From Psychroflexus sp. MES1-P1E (GTDB lineage: Bacteria > Bacteroidota > Bacteroidia > Flavobacteriales > Flavobacteriaceae): a DNA stretch of 37,779 bases. Numbering within the stretch: the first letter of the stretch is position 1; each line of letters starts with the position of its first letter. Positions 1 through 7,224 of the stretch are shown piece by piece. The notes under the pieces are model-generated. The model was not told the DNA's origin, did no database searches, and saw nothing but the letters and a program-made list of their open reading frames with translations. Both the position numbers and the translations under genes were made by a program. The stretch lies in the NCBI RefSeq assembly GCF_002836055.1, contig NZ_PJBS01000146.1, positions 1 to 37,779 on the forward strand, read 5' to 3'.

Positions 1-2
1 GT

Positions 3-224
3 CTATCGTTCTTAATAATACCTATCATCATGATCTGGTTTTTTAAAGGATATTACAGAGAAAAGTCATTCACAAGTATAATTGGTCGAGTTTTATTAAT
101 AATTCTAATCCTATTTTTTAGTTTTATCATTCTTATGATAGCTTCAGTAATTGGAGGTTTTGTTTTTGCAATGATAGGAGGATCAGAAGCCATGGACGCA
201 TTAGAATATCTTAAGCCGAAATAA
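3..224 (+). CDS. C-terminal part of a membrane protein, truncated by the window edge
   Basis: The reading frame is open from the first complete codon of the window to a TAA at 222-224, so the gene most likely begins upstream; an internal ATG at 30 would give 64 aa. The visible part has a hydrophobic stretch at the very start, a basic linker (KGYYREK), then one long strongly hydrophobic segment (about residues 20-50 from the ATG) and a short polar tail ending YLKPK. The pattern of paired C-terminal helices with a basic loop is reminiscent of DUF3667-type flavobacterial membrane proteins, but the piece is too short to assign. Function unknown. Confidence 0.5.
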   Translation, partial: LSFLIIPIIMIWFFKGYYREKSFTSIIGRVLLIILILFFSFIILMIASVIGGFVFAMIGGSEAMDALEYLKPK

Positions 225-331
225 AAACGAAACTTTCTATTTCAAAATTACAACCATCTCCACCTCTGGCTTCAGTTCAGTAGAATGCTAAAGAGGAATT
301 TTAGACATACAAATTAATCAAACTTAGACTT

Positions 332-613
332 ATGGCAGATGGAAGTTTATCACATTTTAAAGCAACCTTGGCGAGAAAACAGGAACGCAATCAAAAACGG
401 CAGGCGAGGTCCGATAGAAAATTAATGCACAATTCCTCTCGTTCAAAAACGGAATTTGATTTCCCCAAGTTATCAGAATCTGAGCTTAAAAAAGTAAAGG
501 CAGATAGTCGAGCTAAAATGAAGTTGGAGAAGAAAAAACAGCTGACTAAGTTTCTAATAGTTATGAGTATTCTATCATCAATACTTTTATATGTGATTTT
601 TAAATTCAGCTAA
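332..613 (+). CDS. Small basic protein with one C-terminal membrane helix, function unknown
   Basis: 93 aa. The first 70 residues are very rich in Lys, Arg and Ser, including the stretch RKQERNQKRQARSDRK. They are predicted to be cytoplasmic and probably helical. Residues about 73-92 form a single hydrophobic helix (FLIVMSILSSILLYVIFKF) ending two residues from the C-terminus, so the protein looks tail-anchored with its basic part in the cytoplasm. It begins 107 bases after the preceding membrane protein and is followed by another tiny membrane ORF. I do not recognise a family. It is likely real because of the coherent layout and clean ATG start, but there is no functional clue. Confidence 0.6.
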   Translation: MADGSLSHFKATLARKQERNQKRQARSDRKLMHNSSRSKTEFDFPKLSESELKKVKADSRAKMKLEKKKQLTKFLIVMSILSSILLYVIFKFS

Positions 614-743
614 TGACATTAACTAGTTAGACAAAGAAACTTCAATTCATATTTTTTAAACTAGAACAATACAAAAAAATGCCCCACCTGAGTTAAACGA
701 CAATCAACTCACTGAACATAAGAAAACGAAGAATACCAAAATC

Positions 744-896
744 ATGAATGTCTTATTGATTGGCTTTCTGGCAGGAATTGTCATTTTTGGTGTAGTTTCT
801 GCGATAATTTCGAAAAATTTTGTGGTACTCATACCCTTACTTTTTCCTACATACTTTATTTATAGGTTAATTAATAAGTCAAAAAAATCAACCTGA
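744..896 (+). CDS. Tiny hydrophobic ORF (50 aa), possibly a degraded membrane protein
   Basis: ATG at 744, TGA at 894-896. The product is almost entirely two hydrophobic segments (about residues 2-22 and 26-43) with a basic tail (RLINKSKKST). The same frame is open upstream without an ATG back to a TAA near 661, so this may be either a true miniprotein or the remaining C-terminal end of a larger decayed gene. The layout, a polar basic N-terminal part followed by membrane helices, is similar to that of the 93-aa protein just upstream. Function unknown. Confidence 0.35.
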   Translation: MNVLLIGFLAGIVIFGVVSAIISKNFVVLIPLLFPTYFIYRLINKSKKST

Positions 897-944
897 TTTA
901 AGCTGTAAAATAATTTGTTTCAAGTTGTAAGTAACACTGTTAAT

Positions 945-1382
945 CTACTTCAAGTACAAATAATCAGTTTTATAATCGATAACCGCCTTTCCTCTCTTGA
1001 GTATATCGGCTCCTATGATGCCATGAACTAGTTCAGCATCATGATCGCTTAGTGCTTTATTGACGTGAGAAAGATCGAATAAAATTAAATCGACTTTCTT
1101 TTTGGTCCACTTGCCAATGCTCACTTTGTTTCTGGTAGACGTCTTGGTAAGCATATTGGTCGCACCTGCCCCAGCAGCTCTGATATTACTATCTTCAGAA
1201 AATAAATTGAAATGCTCTGCATAACTAAAGTCGATACAAGAACTGGAAGCGCCAGTATCTATGATAAAGCTTCCTTCAACATCATTGATGAGGACTTTAC
1301 ATTCAAAATGATTAGTCTCAGTGCTATTCATTTTAAGTGCTTTATACTTCTTTTCTAGTAAAAATGATTTTAAGGAAGACAT
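945..1382 (-). CDS. Retropepsin-like aspartic protease domain protein (clan AA)
   Basis: 145 aa. The core contains FIIDTGASSSCID at about residues 39-51, the D-[ST]-G-[AS]-S catalytic motif of retropepsin-like (gag-asp/PilT-type) aspartic proteases, preceded by the expected beta strand (CKVLINDVEG). A second hydrophobic-glycine element (HGIIGADILK, about 119-128) matches the conserved IIG-D-L segment that follows in this fold. One domain of about 120 aa is the normal family size, so the enzyme would work as a homodimer. No signal peptide or membrane helix is seen, which suggests a cytoplasmic protein. It is divergent from tatD. Substrate unknown; proteolytic activity is inferred from the motif only. 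Confidence 0.8.
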   Translation of the reverse strand: MSSLKSFLLEKKYKALKMNSTETNHFECKVLINDVEGSFIIDTGASSSCIDFSYAEHFNLFSEDSNIRAAGAGATNMLTKTSTRNKVSIGKWTKKKVDLILFDLSHVNKALSDHDAELVHGIIGADILKRGKAVIDYKTDYLYLK

Positions 1383-1420
1383 TTATAGAGTTTTCGGCAA
1401 ATATAAAGTTTCGTTTTAAA

Positions 1421-1428
1421 TAAATTTG
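1421..1428 (+). promoter_or_regulatory. -7 promoter element upstream of tatD
   Basis: TAAATTTG matches the Bacteroidota sigma-A -7 consensus TAnnTTTG and lies 5 bases before the tatD ATG, so transcription would begin at or very near the start codon (a leaderless or near-leaderless mRNA). No convincing -33 TTG is seen at the right distance, so confidence is modest. Confidence 0.3.
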
Positions 1429-1433
1429 CCCTT

Positions 1434-2201
1434 ATGATAATTACAGATACACACACTCACTTATATTCTGAAGCTTTTGATGAAGACAGAGAAGAAATGA
1501 TTCAAAGAGCACGAGATAATAATGTGAAGCGGTTTTTTATTCCTGCTATAGATTCAGGAACAACGCAAGCCATGTACGATTTAGAACATCGATATCCAGA
1601 GCAAATGTTTTTGATGATGGGATTACATCCGACCTCTGTCTCCGAAACCGTAGAAGAGGAGCTGACACATGTGGAAGAACAGCTCAAGAAAAGGAAATTC
1701 TACGCCATCGGTGAAATTGGTATAGACTTGTATTGGGATAAAAGTTTCTTAGAAGCCCAGAGAAAAGCCTTCAAGCGTCAAATTCAACTTGCTAAGTCTT
1801 ATAAGCTTCCTATTGTGATTCACTGTAGGGAGGCTTTTGATGAGGTGTTTGAAGTCCTTGAAGAAGAGAAAGGAAAGGACTTGTACGGTATTTTTCATTG
1901 CTTTACAGGAACAAAAGCTCAAGCCGAACAAGCTATAGGTTACAAGATGAAATTGGGAATAGGGGGGGTGTCAACGTTTAAAAACGGTAAAATAGATCAG
2001 TTTTTAAATGAAATTGACTTAAAACATATTGTTCTGGAAACAGATTCACCTTACTTAGCGCCAAAGCCATATAGAGGGAAGCGAAATGAAAGTGCTTATG
2101 TGTTGAAAGTTGCGGAGAAATTAGCCGAACTTTATGACTTAAGTCTTGAGGATATTGCCAAGCAAACCACAGAAAACTCAAAAGAGGTCTTCGGAATTTA
2201 A
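1434..2201 (+). CDS. tatD: TatD family metal-dependent DNase/hydrolase
   Basis: 255 aa, the usual TatD length. The TIM-barrel metal ligands are in place: HTH (H7, H9), E94 in GEIGID, H130 in VIHCRE, H155 in HCFTG and D204 in LETDSPYLAP, which is the TatD signature. The family comprises cytoplasmic Mg2+-dependent 3'-5' exonucleases or related hydrolases linked to DNA repair and turnover. The ATG at 1434 gives the standard N-terminus (DTHTHLY). It is followed after 13 bases by the asparaginase gene, so the two are probably co-transcribed. The molecular class is confident; the exact cellular substrate is not. Confidence 0.95.
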   Translation: MIITDTHTHLYSEAFDEDREEMIQRARDNNVKRFFIPAIDSGTTQAMYDLEHRYPEQMFLMMGLHPTSVSETVEEELTHVEEQLKKRKFYAIGEIGIDLYWDKSFLEAQRKAFKRQIQLAKSYKLPIVIHCREAFDEVFEVLEEEKGKDLYGIFHCFTGTKAQAEQAIGYKMKLGIGGVSTFKNGKIDQFLNEIDLKHIVLETDSPYLAPKPYRGKRNESAYVLKVAEKLAELYDLSLEDIAKQTTENSKEVFGI

Positions 2202-2214
2202 TAGAACATCAGTT

Positions 2215-3234
2215 ATGTCTAAAATCTTACTCGTTTATACAGGTGGTACAATTGGGATGGTAAAAGATCCTGAAACTGGAGTCCTTGCGGCTTTCAATTT
2301 TGATGAGCTTTTATCTAATATTCCCGAGTTGAAATTATTGGAACACGATATCAGTACGGTAAGTTTTGATGACCCTGTGGATTCTTCAGATATGGATATA
2401 ACAGATTATGTAAAGTTGGCGGAGTTGATAGAAATCAATTTTGAAGACTACGACGGATTTGTCGTTTTGCACGGAAGCGACACCATGTCTTATTCTGCCT
2501 CTGTCATTTCTTTTATGTTCGAGAACTTAAAAAAACCCATTATTTTCACAGGATCTCAACTTCCTATAGGAGACTTGCGTACAGATGCAAAAGAAAATTT
2601 AATCACTAGCATACAGCTAGCTGGTCTTAAAGAGCAGGGGAAAACCGTTATTAAAGAAGTTGGACTTTACTTTGAATATAAACTTTACAGAGCTAACAGA
2701 ACGACTAAGGTGAATGCAGAGCATTTTGAAGCATTCGCGTCTTCAAATTTTCCTCCTATTGCAGAATCGGGTGTTAATCTCAAGATCAGCTATGATAAAT
2801 TGATCAAGCCCAATATGAGAAAGAAAATGATAGTTCATAAGCTCTTAAATGATAATATTCTCATATTGAAACTATTTCCTGGAATTAATTATGAAACTTT
2901 AAGTCATATTTTTAACATTCCGCATCTTGAGGGGATTGTTTTGGAAACTTTTGGGAGTGGAAATGCAAAAACAGATCCATGGTTTATGGAGCTTTTAAAG
3001 TCGGTTATAGATCGAGGAGTGAAAGTTGTAAATGTGACTCAGTGTGTCGGGGGATCAGTAATAATGGGCAAATACGCTACGAGTACAGGTTTAAAAAATC
3101 TAGGAGTTATAAGTGGGGGGGACATTACCACAGAGGCAGCTGTCGGGAAAATGATGTATCTTTTATCCAAAAAATTAGGGCCTAAAGTATTTAAAACTAT
3201 ATTTGAAACTTCACTGCGTGGAGAAATGAATTAA
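2215..3234 (+). CDS. ansA: Type I (cytoplasmic) L-asparaginase
   Basis: 339 aa from the ATG at 2215, which is preferred over the longer reading from 2146 because that would overlap tatD by 56 bases and add a non-family N-terminus. Hydrolyses L-asparagine to aspartate and ammonia. Family motifs: YTGGTIGM (T9 and T12 region, the nucleophile-bearing loop) and LHGSDTMSY (T90/D89, second catalytic set), followed by FTGSQLP and the DLRTDAKENL segment. No signal peptide, as expected for the type I cytoplasmic enzyme. It sits 13 bases after tatD; the tatD-ansA-tRNA-exbB order recalls a common flavobacterial arrangement, as I remember it. Assignment to the asparaginase family is secure. Confidence 0.93.
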   Translation: MSKILLVYTGGTIGMVKDPETGVLAAFNFDELLSNIPELKLLEHDISTVSFDDPVDSSDMDITDYVKLAELIEINFEDYDGFVVLHGSDTMSYSASVISFMFENLKKPIIFTGSQLPIGDLRTDAKENLITSIQLAGLKEQGKTVIKEVGLYFEYKLYRANRTTKVNAEHFEAFASSNFPPIAESGVNLKISYDKLIKPNMRKKMIVHKLLNDNILILKLFPGINYETLSHIFNIPHLEGIVLETFGSGNAKTDPWFMELLKSVIDRGVKVVNVTQCVGGSVIMGKYATSTGLKNLGVISGGDITTEAAVGKMMYLLSKKLGPKVFKTIFETSLRGEMN

Positions 3235-3254
3235 AAATTAACGCTCATTTCTAC

Positions 3255-3283
3255 TTGTAAAACTATTTTTTTTTATTTATTTG
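3255..3283 (+). promoter_or_regulatory. Probable promoter of tRNA-Ser
   Basis: TTG at 3255-3257, an 18-base spacer, then TTTATTTG at 3276-3283. This is one mismatch from the Bacteroidota -33/-7 promoter consensus and ends 31 bases before the tRNA. Spacing and position fit. Confidence 0.45.
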
Positions 3284-3314
3284 CTATTCATTACTATAAG
3301 TTCATTTTAAAACT

Positions 3315-3404
3315 AGAGAGGTGACCGAGCGGTCGAAGGTGTACGCTTGGAAAGCGTATGTTCCGATTGTATCGGAACCGAGGGTTCGAATCCCTTCCTC
3401 TCTG
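3315..3404 (+). tRNA. tRNA-Ser (anticodon GGA)
   Basis: 90 nt. The acceptor stem AGAGAGG/CCTCTCT pairs perfectly, with discriminator G at 3404. The anticodon arm TACGC-TTGGAAA-GCGTA gives anticodon GGA. A long variable arm (GTTCCGAT...ATCGGAAC) identifies a class II serine tRNA, and the T-arm GAGGGTTCGAATCCCTTC is standard. CCA is not encoded. It lies between ansA and exbB on the same strand. Confidence 0.97.
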
Positions 3405-3461
3405 CTATTCATATAAATTAAAACACTTAAACACTAATTATTAATTCTAAGACAGACAACA

Positions 3462-4250
3462 ATGAAAAGATTATTTTCAATTTTAGCCATTTTGGCAATC
3501 ATGGCAGTTGGTAACACAACTTTAACTGCAGCAAACACTTCTGGCGTTTTTACAGAAGCTGCTGTCAATTTCGCTCAAGACGATGCGAGTGCTTCCGAAG
3601 AAAGTTCTGAAGAAAGTGTAGGATTCCATCAAGAATTAAAAAACCGTTTCATTGAAGGTGGACCTGGATTTATGGGTATTGTTCTTCTTTGTCTTATTCT
3701 TGGATTAGCGATCGCTTTTGAAAGAATTATTTACCTAAACTTAGCGACAACTAATTCTAAAAAGCTTGCTCAAAGTGTTGAGGATGCTATGAAGAGTAGT
3801 GGTGTAGAAGCTGCAAAAGAAATCTGTAGAAATACAAGTGGTCCTGTAGCGTCAATCTATTACCAAGGTCTAGATAGAATGCATGAAGGTGTTGAGGCTT
3901 CTGAAAAAGCTGTAGTTGCTTATGGTGGAGTTCAAATGGGACAACTAGAGAAAAACGTATCTTGGGTATCCCTATTTATAGCTTTAGCACCAATGCTTGG
4001 TTTTATGGGTACTGTAATTGGTATGATTCAAGCTTTTGACAAAATTGAAGCAGCTGGTGATATGCAACCTTCTTTAGTGGCAGGTGGTATTAAAGTCGCC
4101 CTTTTAACAACTGTGTTTGGTCTAGTTGTAGCTATTATTCTTCAAGTATTTTATAATTATATCATTGCTAAAATTGATAGTATTGTGAATGATATGGAAG
4201 ATGCTTCAATTACACTTATTGACATTTTAGTTGCACATAAAAATAAATAA
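3462..4250 (+). CDS. exbB: ExbB/TolQ/MotA family proton-channel subunit
   Basis: 262 aa. An N-terminal hydrophobic signal-like segment (about 4-23) and an acidic Ser/Glu-rich linker precede the channel domain. Transmembrane helices lie at about 69-91, 166-188 and 210-232, the three-helix plan of ExbB/TolQ. The conserved LGFMGTVIGMI stretch (179-189) and GGIKVALLTTVFGL (208-221) are the family's pore-lining motifs. ExbB pentamers with an ExbD dimer use the proton motive force to energise TonB-dependent outer-membrane transport or related envelope machines. It is the first gene of an operon with an unknown membrane protein (5-base gap) and two exbD genes. The extra N-terminal segment is common in Bacteroidota ExbB proteins. 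Confidence 0.93.
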   Translation: MKRLFSILAILAIMAVGNTTLTAANTSGVFTEAAVNFAQDDASASEESSEESVGFHQELKNRFIEGGPGFMGIVLLCLILGLAIAFERIIYLNLATTNSKKLAQSVEDAMKSSGVEAAKEICRNTSGPVASIYYQGLDRMHEGVEASEKAVVAYGGVQMGQLEKNVSWVSLFIALAPMLGFMGTVIGMIQAFDKIEAAGDMQPSLVAGGIKVALLTTVFGLVVAIILQVFYNYIIAKIDSIVNDMEDASITLIDILVAHKNK

Positions 4251-4255
4251 TCAAT

Positions 4256-4690
4256 ATGAACAAAATATTTAATATCATAAAAATCGTTTTTGGTGTTGTG
4301 GGGGCTATCCTTTTTATAAGGATCCTCAACGCTGGTGACGATGCGATAGAAGCGGATGCAGCCTTGCAATCTAGTGTTTTGACTCCGTTTATGTGGGTGT
4401 CCTACTTTATTTTAGGGGTGACCGTATTATCTGTTCTTTTCTTTGCGATTAAAGCTCTTTTCACAGGGAATATCAAAAAAACGCTGTTTTCATTAGGTGG
4501 ATTTATCTTAATTATAGTTATTTCCTATGTCGTTTCTAACGGAACTGAAACAGCTTTAAGGGACGGTGGCGTTTTATCTGAGAATGGATCTAGATGGGTA
4601 AGTGCTGGATTAGTAGCCTTTTACATACTTGCAGCATTGGCAGTACTAGCTATGTTTTTATCTAGTGTGAAAAAAATCATAACCAAATAA
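4256..4690 (+). CDS. Unknown four-helix membrane protein inside the exbB-exbD operon
   Basis: 144 aa, almost all membrane: helices at about 5-23, 42-65, 74-94 and 118-140 with short loops. It starts 5 bases after exbB and ends 2 bases before exbD, so it is almost certainly translated from the same mRNA. I do not recognise an annotated domain. The spacing suggests it is a structural or assembly partner of this particular ExbB-ExbD-ExbD motor, but the sequence shows no catalytic motif. Charged residues within or near the membrane are few (for example D and E in the loop NAGDDAIEADAAL, about 26-38). Confidence 0.85.
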   Translation: MNKIFNIIKIVFGVVGAILFIRILNAGDDAIEADAALQSSVLTPFMWVSYFILGVTVLSVLFFAIKALFTGNIKKTLFSLGGFILIIVISYVVSNGTETALRDGGVLSENGSRWVSAGLVAFYILAALAVLAMFLSSVKKIITK

Positions 4691-4692
4691 TT

Positions 4693-5298
4693 ATGGCAAA
4701 AAGAGCAGCACCAGAGGTAAACGCTGGATCCATGGCGGATATAGCTTTCCTTTTGCTTATCTTTTTCTTAGTCACAACTACTATAGAAACTGATAGCGGA
4801 ATTACAAGGAAATTACCTCCTATAGATGATGAACAAGAAGAGCCACCAATATTGAAGCAACGTAATATTTTTGTTGTTTTAGTGAATTCTAATGGAGGTT
4901 TATTTGTTGAAGACGAGATTATGGAGTTTAAGAATCTTAGACAAGCCACTATTGATTTTCTTGATAATGGTGGAGGACTAGGTGACGAAGCTTGCGATTA
5001 TTGCCAAGGTCCTGGAATTACTAGTTCCTCGGATAATCCTATAAAAGCTGTCGTTTCATTACAGAATGACAGGAAAACTCAATACGGAAGATATATAGCG
5101 GTCCAAAATGAACTTGTGGCCGCCTATAACGTCTTAAGAGATAGGGAGGCGAATAGGTTATACAACATCGATTTTACAGAAATGGAAGATGCTTACAACG
5201 ATCCAGAATTTCAAGGGGATAAGGATAAGTTGAAGGAAAAAATTGGTGTCATAAAAAACTTATTTCCACAGAAATTATCTGAAGCAGAACCTATCTAA
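4693..5298 (+). CDS. exbD: ExbD/TolR family biopolymer transport protein (first copy)
   Basis: 201 aa. A short cytoplasmic N-terminus is followed by one transmembrane helix (about 17-31, DIAFLLLIFFLVTTT), preceded by the essential proton-carrying aspartate D16 in SMADIAFLLL, the ExbD/TolR hallmark. The periplasmic part is long (about 160 aa against roughly 110 in classical ExbD) and includes a distinctive cysteine pair (ACDYC) in a Gly-rich stretch about 92-107. It starts 2 bases after the unknown membrane gene and is followed 33 bases later by a second exbD. Together they would form the ExbD partner(s) of the upstream ExbB. Confidence 0.92.
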   Translation: MAKRAAPEVNAGSMADIAFLLLIFFLVTTTIETDSGITRKLPPIDDEQEEPPILKQRNIFVVLVNSNGGLFVEDEIMEFKNLRQATIDFLDNGGGLGDEACDYCQGPGITSSSDNPIKAVVSLQNDRKTQYGRYIAVQNELVAAYNVLRDREANRLYNIDFTEMEDAYNDPEFQGDKDKLKEKIGVIKNLFPQKLSEAEPI

Positions 5299-5331
5299 AA
5301 CAGAACCTAAACGATAAAAATTTGAGTACTT

Positions 5332-5814
5332 ATGTCAAAATTTAAAAAGAAAGATGATGGAGGAACTCCAGCAATTTCAACTGCATCTTTACCGGATATT
5401 GTTTTCATGCTTTTGTTCTTTTTTATGGTGGTTACTGTAATGAGAGACAATTCTCTTAAGGTTCAAAATATTTTACCTTTCGCAGACCAAGTTGAAAAAT
5501 TGGATAAGAAAAATCTGATTATGTATATCTACGCAGGGAAACCTTCACCAAGATACCAAGAGACCTTTGGTACAGAAGCCAGAATACAATTGAATGATAA
5601 ATACGCAAGTATTAATGATGTACAACAATTTATTAAAGAGGAACGACAATCTAAGCGTGAAGAATTACGTGATAAGTTGACTACCGCTTTGAAAGTTGAT
5701 AAAGAAACTAATATGGGGTTAGTATCAGACATTAAACAAGAGTTGCGCAAAGCAGAAGCTTTAAAAATTAATTATACTACTAAACAAGGTGAAGCGGGAC
5801 TTAATTTAGATTAA
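5332..5814 (+). CDS. exbD: ExbD/TolR family biopolymer transport protein (second copy)
   Basis: 160 aa. A basic N-terminus (KFKKKDD) is followed by SLPDIVFMLLFFFMVVTVM with the channel aspartate at D22 and a single membrane helix about 22-39. The periplasmic region, roughly 40-160, is charged and helical and lacks the Cys pair and Gly-rich loop of the first copy, so the two ExbD proteins are clearly not redundant duplicates. It is the last gene of the operon; a strong intrinsic terminator begins 16 bases after its stop. Paired unequal exbD genes behind one exbB recur in Bacteroidota. Confidence 0.92.
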   Translation: MSKFKKKDDGGTPAISTASLPDIVFMLLFFFMVVTVMRDNSLKVQNILPFADQVEKLDKKNLIMYIYAGKPSPRYQETFGTEARIQLNDKYASINDVQQFIKEERQSKREELRDKLTTALKVDKETNMGLVSDIKQELRKAEALKINYTTKQGEAGLNLD

Positions 5815-5829
5815 GCAGTCGATCTTACC

Positions 5830-5874
5830 AAACTAAAAAAGGCATTTCTAACTAAGAAATGCCTTTTTTAGTTT
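5830..5874 (+). terminator. Intrinsic terminator of the exbB-exbD operon
   Basis: A perfect 20-bp inverted repeat (arms 5830-5849 and 5855-5874, loop AACTA) with a GC core GGCATTTCT and A/T flanks that supply a T tract on the plus strand and an A tract on the other. The hairpin lies directly after the second exbD, and its A-T-rich ends could make it function in both directions. Confidence 0.9.
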
Positions 5875-5910
5875 ATAAACTAGCTTATCTTTCCTCCATA
5901 TTAGTCATTT

Positions 5911-6609
5911 ATGAAATTTATAGGATTCTTACTCCTTCTCCTTTCTGTCTCTTCACTTTTTGCTCAAGATAAGCTTGAGTGGTTAAAAGAAAATAAAAAT
6001 GACTCGCTCTACAGAGAGGATCAGTTTTACTTTGGGTTTAGCTTCAATTTCTTGACAGAATTACCTTTAGATGTTGATCAATCCGGATTTTCCGGAGGTC
6101 TCATGTTCGGTTATATCCGAGACATGCCCATTAATAAACGTCGTAATCTGTCTATTGGCTTAGGGCTTGGTTTTAATCTAAATACATTTGGTCAATCTCT
6201 TCAAGTTAATTCTAAGGTTGGCCAAGATATATTTCTTCCCATAAATCAAGATCGCAACTACGATGTCAACCGGTTTACGACCAATCTTGTTGAAGTTCCC
6301 TTAGAGTTGAGGTGGAGATCTTCAGATATAGATAAGTATGCTTTTTGGAGAGTTTATCTCGGTGTCCAAGTTGGCTATGTATTTCGTTTTAAATCTACTT
6401 TCGAGTCTGTTGAAGAACAATTTACGGTTACAGATGTTAACGCTCTTAATTCCATTAGAACGAGCGCTAAACTCACTTTTGGATACGGTGCCATCAACTT
6501 CTTTGTAAACATGAGTCTCATTCCCGTATTTGAAGGTGAAGTTGAGTCAACAGGAGAGCGCGTGAGTATAACCCCTATAAAAGCAGGTCTCGTATTTTTC
6601 TTTCTTTAG
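5911..6609 (+). CDS. PorT-family outer-membrane beta-barrel protein (OMP_b-brl_2 type)
   Basis: 232 aa. A clear signal peptide (about 1-18, ending LFAQ) is followed by alternating amphipathic strands characteristic of a small beta-barrel: GLMFGYIRDM, LSIGLGLGFNL, VEVPLELRWR, WRVYLGVQVGYVFRF, KLTFGYGAINFFVNMSL, ending in an aromatic/hydrophobic C-terminal strand (AGLVFFFL). This is the generic PorT-like barrel family. I do not see the sequence I would expect of the type IX secretion protein SprT/PorT itself, so no gene symbol is given. It lies just after the ExbB-ExbD-ExbD operon but behind a terminator, so it is probably transcribed separately. Its stop abuts the stop of the convergent PAP2-like gene. 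Confidence 0.8.
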   Translation: MKFIGFLLLLLSVSSLFAQDKLEWLKENKNDSLYREDQFYFGFSFNFLTELPLDVDQSGFSGGLMFGYIRDMPINKRRNLSIGLGLGFNLNTFGQSLQVNSKVGQDIFLPINQDRNYDVNRFTTNLVEVPLELRWRSSDIDKYAFWRVYLGVQVGYVFRFKSTFESVEEQFTVTDVNALNSIRTSAKLTFGYGAINFFVNMSLIPVFEGEVESTGERVSITPIKAGLVFFFL

Positions 6610-7224
6610 TTATATCCAATAACTAAAGAAATACAATTGGGGTAAAAACCCTGCTATAATTCCTATGAAAATCTCTGGGACAGTATGTGCGTTTTGAAGT
6701 AATCGAGACGAACTTACAATGCCTAAGAATAAAGTAAAGAACACGATTGATAACAACATACTTATATGAAAAGATAAACTCAACCCAATAATGAAACAGG
6801 TTAATCCACTTATTCCTAAAGCATGAAGGCTTATTTTTACTTTAAACATACTCAAGAGTAACGAAATAATTCCAGAAAATAAGATGCCTGAGAAAAAATA
6901 AAATAGAGTTCTATAGTTGTAGACATCTATAATTCTGTTGAGCAGCACTAAGATAAGAAGTATAAAAAGCATTAAAAATAGCCGCCTTTCTTTGACTTTA
7001 GAAAGTTCATAATCTGAAATGAGTTTTAAATTCTTAGATATAAACAGAAAAACTACAGGTAAAAAAATGGTAAGAATGGAAATGGCAAGTAGTTTTGCCA
7101 TGATGATTTGGTTATCTAAGTAATTTGGAATAGCATAAAAGTAATACAAGCACCCGAGTAATGGCATCCAGAGTGGATGACCAAGAATGGTTACTGCTTT
7201 AGAAAATCGCCTTAGTGATTTCAT
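6610..7224 (-). CDS. PAP2-like integral membrane protein
   Basis: 204 aa with about six transmembrane helices. Elements at the positions of the PAP2 phosphatase motifs are visible: KVKERRLF (about 76-83, motif 1 region), SLHALGISG (about 133-141, motif 2, with His in place of the usual PSGH order) and SRLLQNAHTVPEIFIGIIAG (about 172-191, motif 3 SRxxxxxHxxxE). The motifs are degenerate compared with active lipid phosphatases (no RP, no PSGH), so enzymatic activity is uncertain. It overlaps the end of rpoN by four bases (ATGA), so it is translationally coupled to rpoN. A role in phospholipid or undecaprenyl-phosphate metabolism is family-level inference. Confidence 0.7.
   Translation of the reverse strand: MKSLRRFSKAVTILGHPLWMPLLGCLYYFYAIPNYLDNQIIMAKLLAISILTIFLPVVFLFISKNLKLISDYELSKVKERRLFLMLFILLILVLLNRIIDVYNYRTLFYFFSGILFSGIISLLLSMFKVKISLHALGISGLTCFIIGLSLSFHISMLLSIVFFTLFLGIVSSSRLLQNAHTVPEIFIGIIAGFLPQLYFFSYWI

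Noticed and set aside
3315-3404. Prophage or island inserted at tRNA-Ser
   Set aside because: Both sides carry ordinary core genes in a conserved order, with no integrase or repeated tRNA end.
5911-6609. Type IX secretion protein SprT/PorT proper
   Set aside because: The fold class fits, but the N-terminal sequence I would expect after the signal peptide of SprT orthologues is not present; only the broad PorT-like barrel family is supported.
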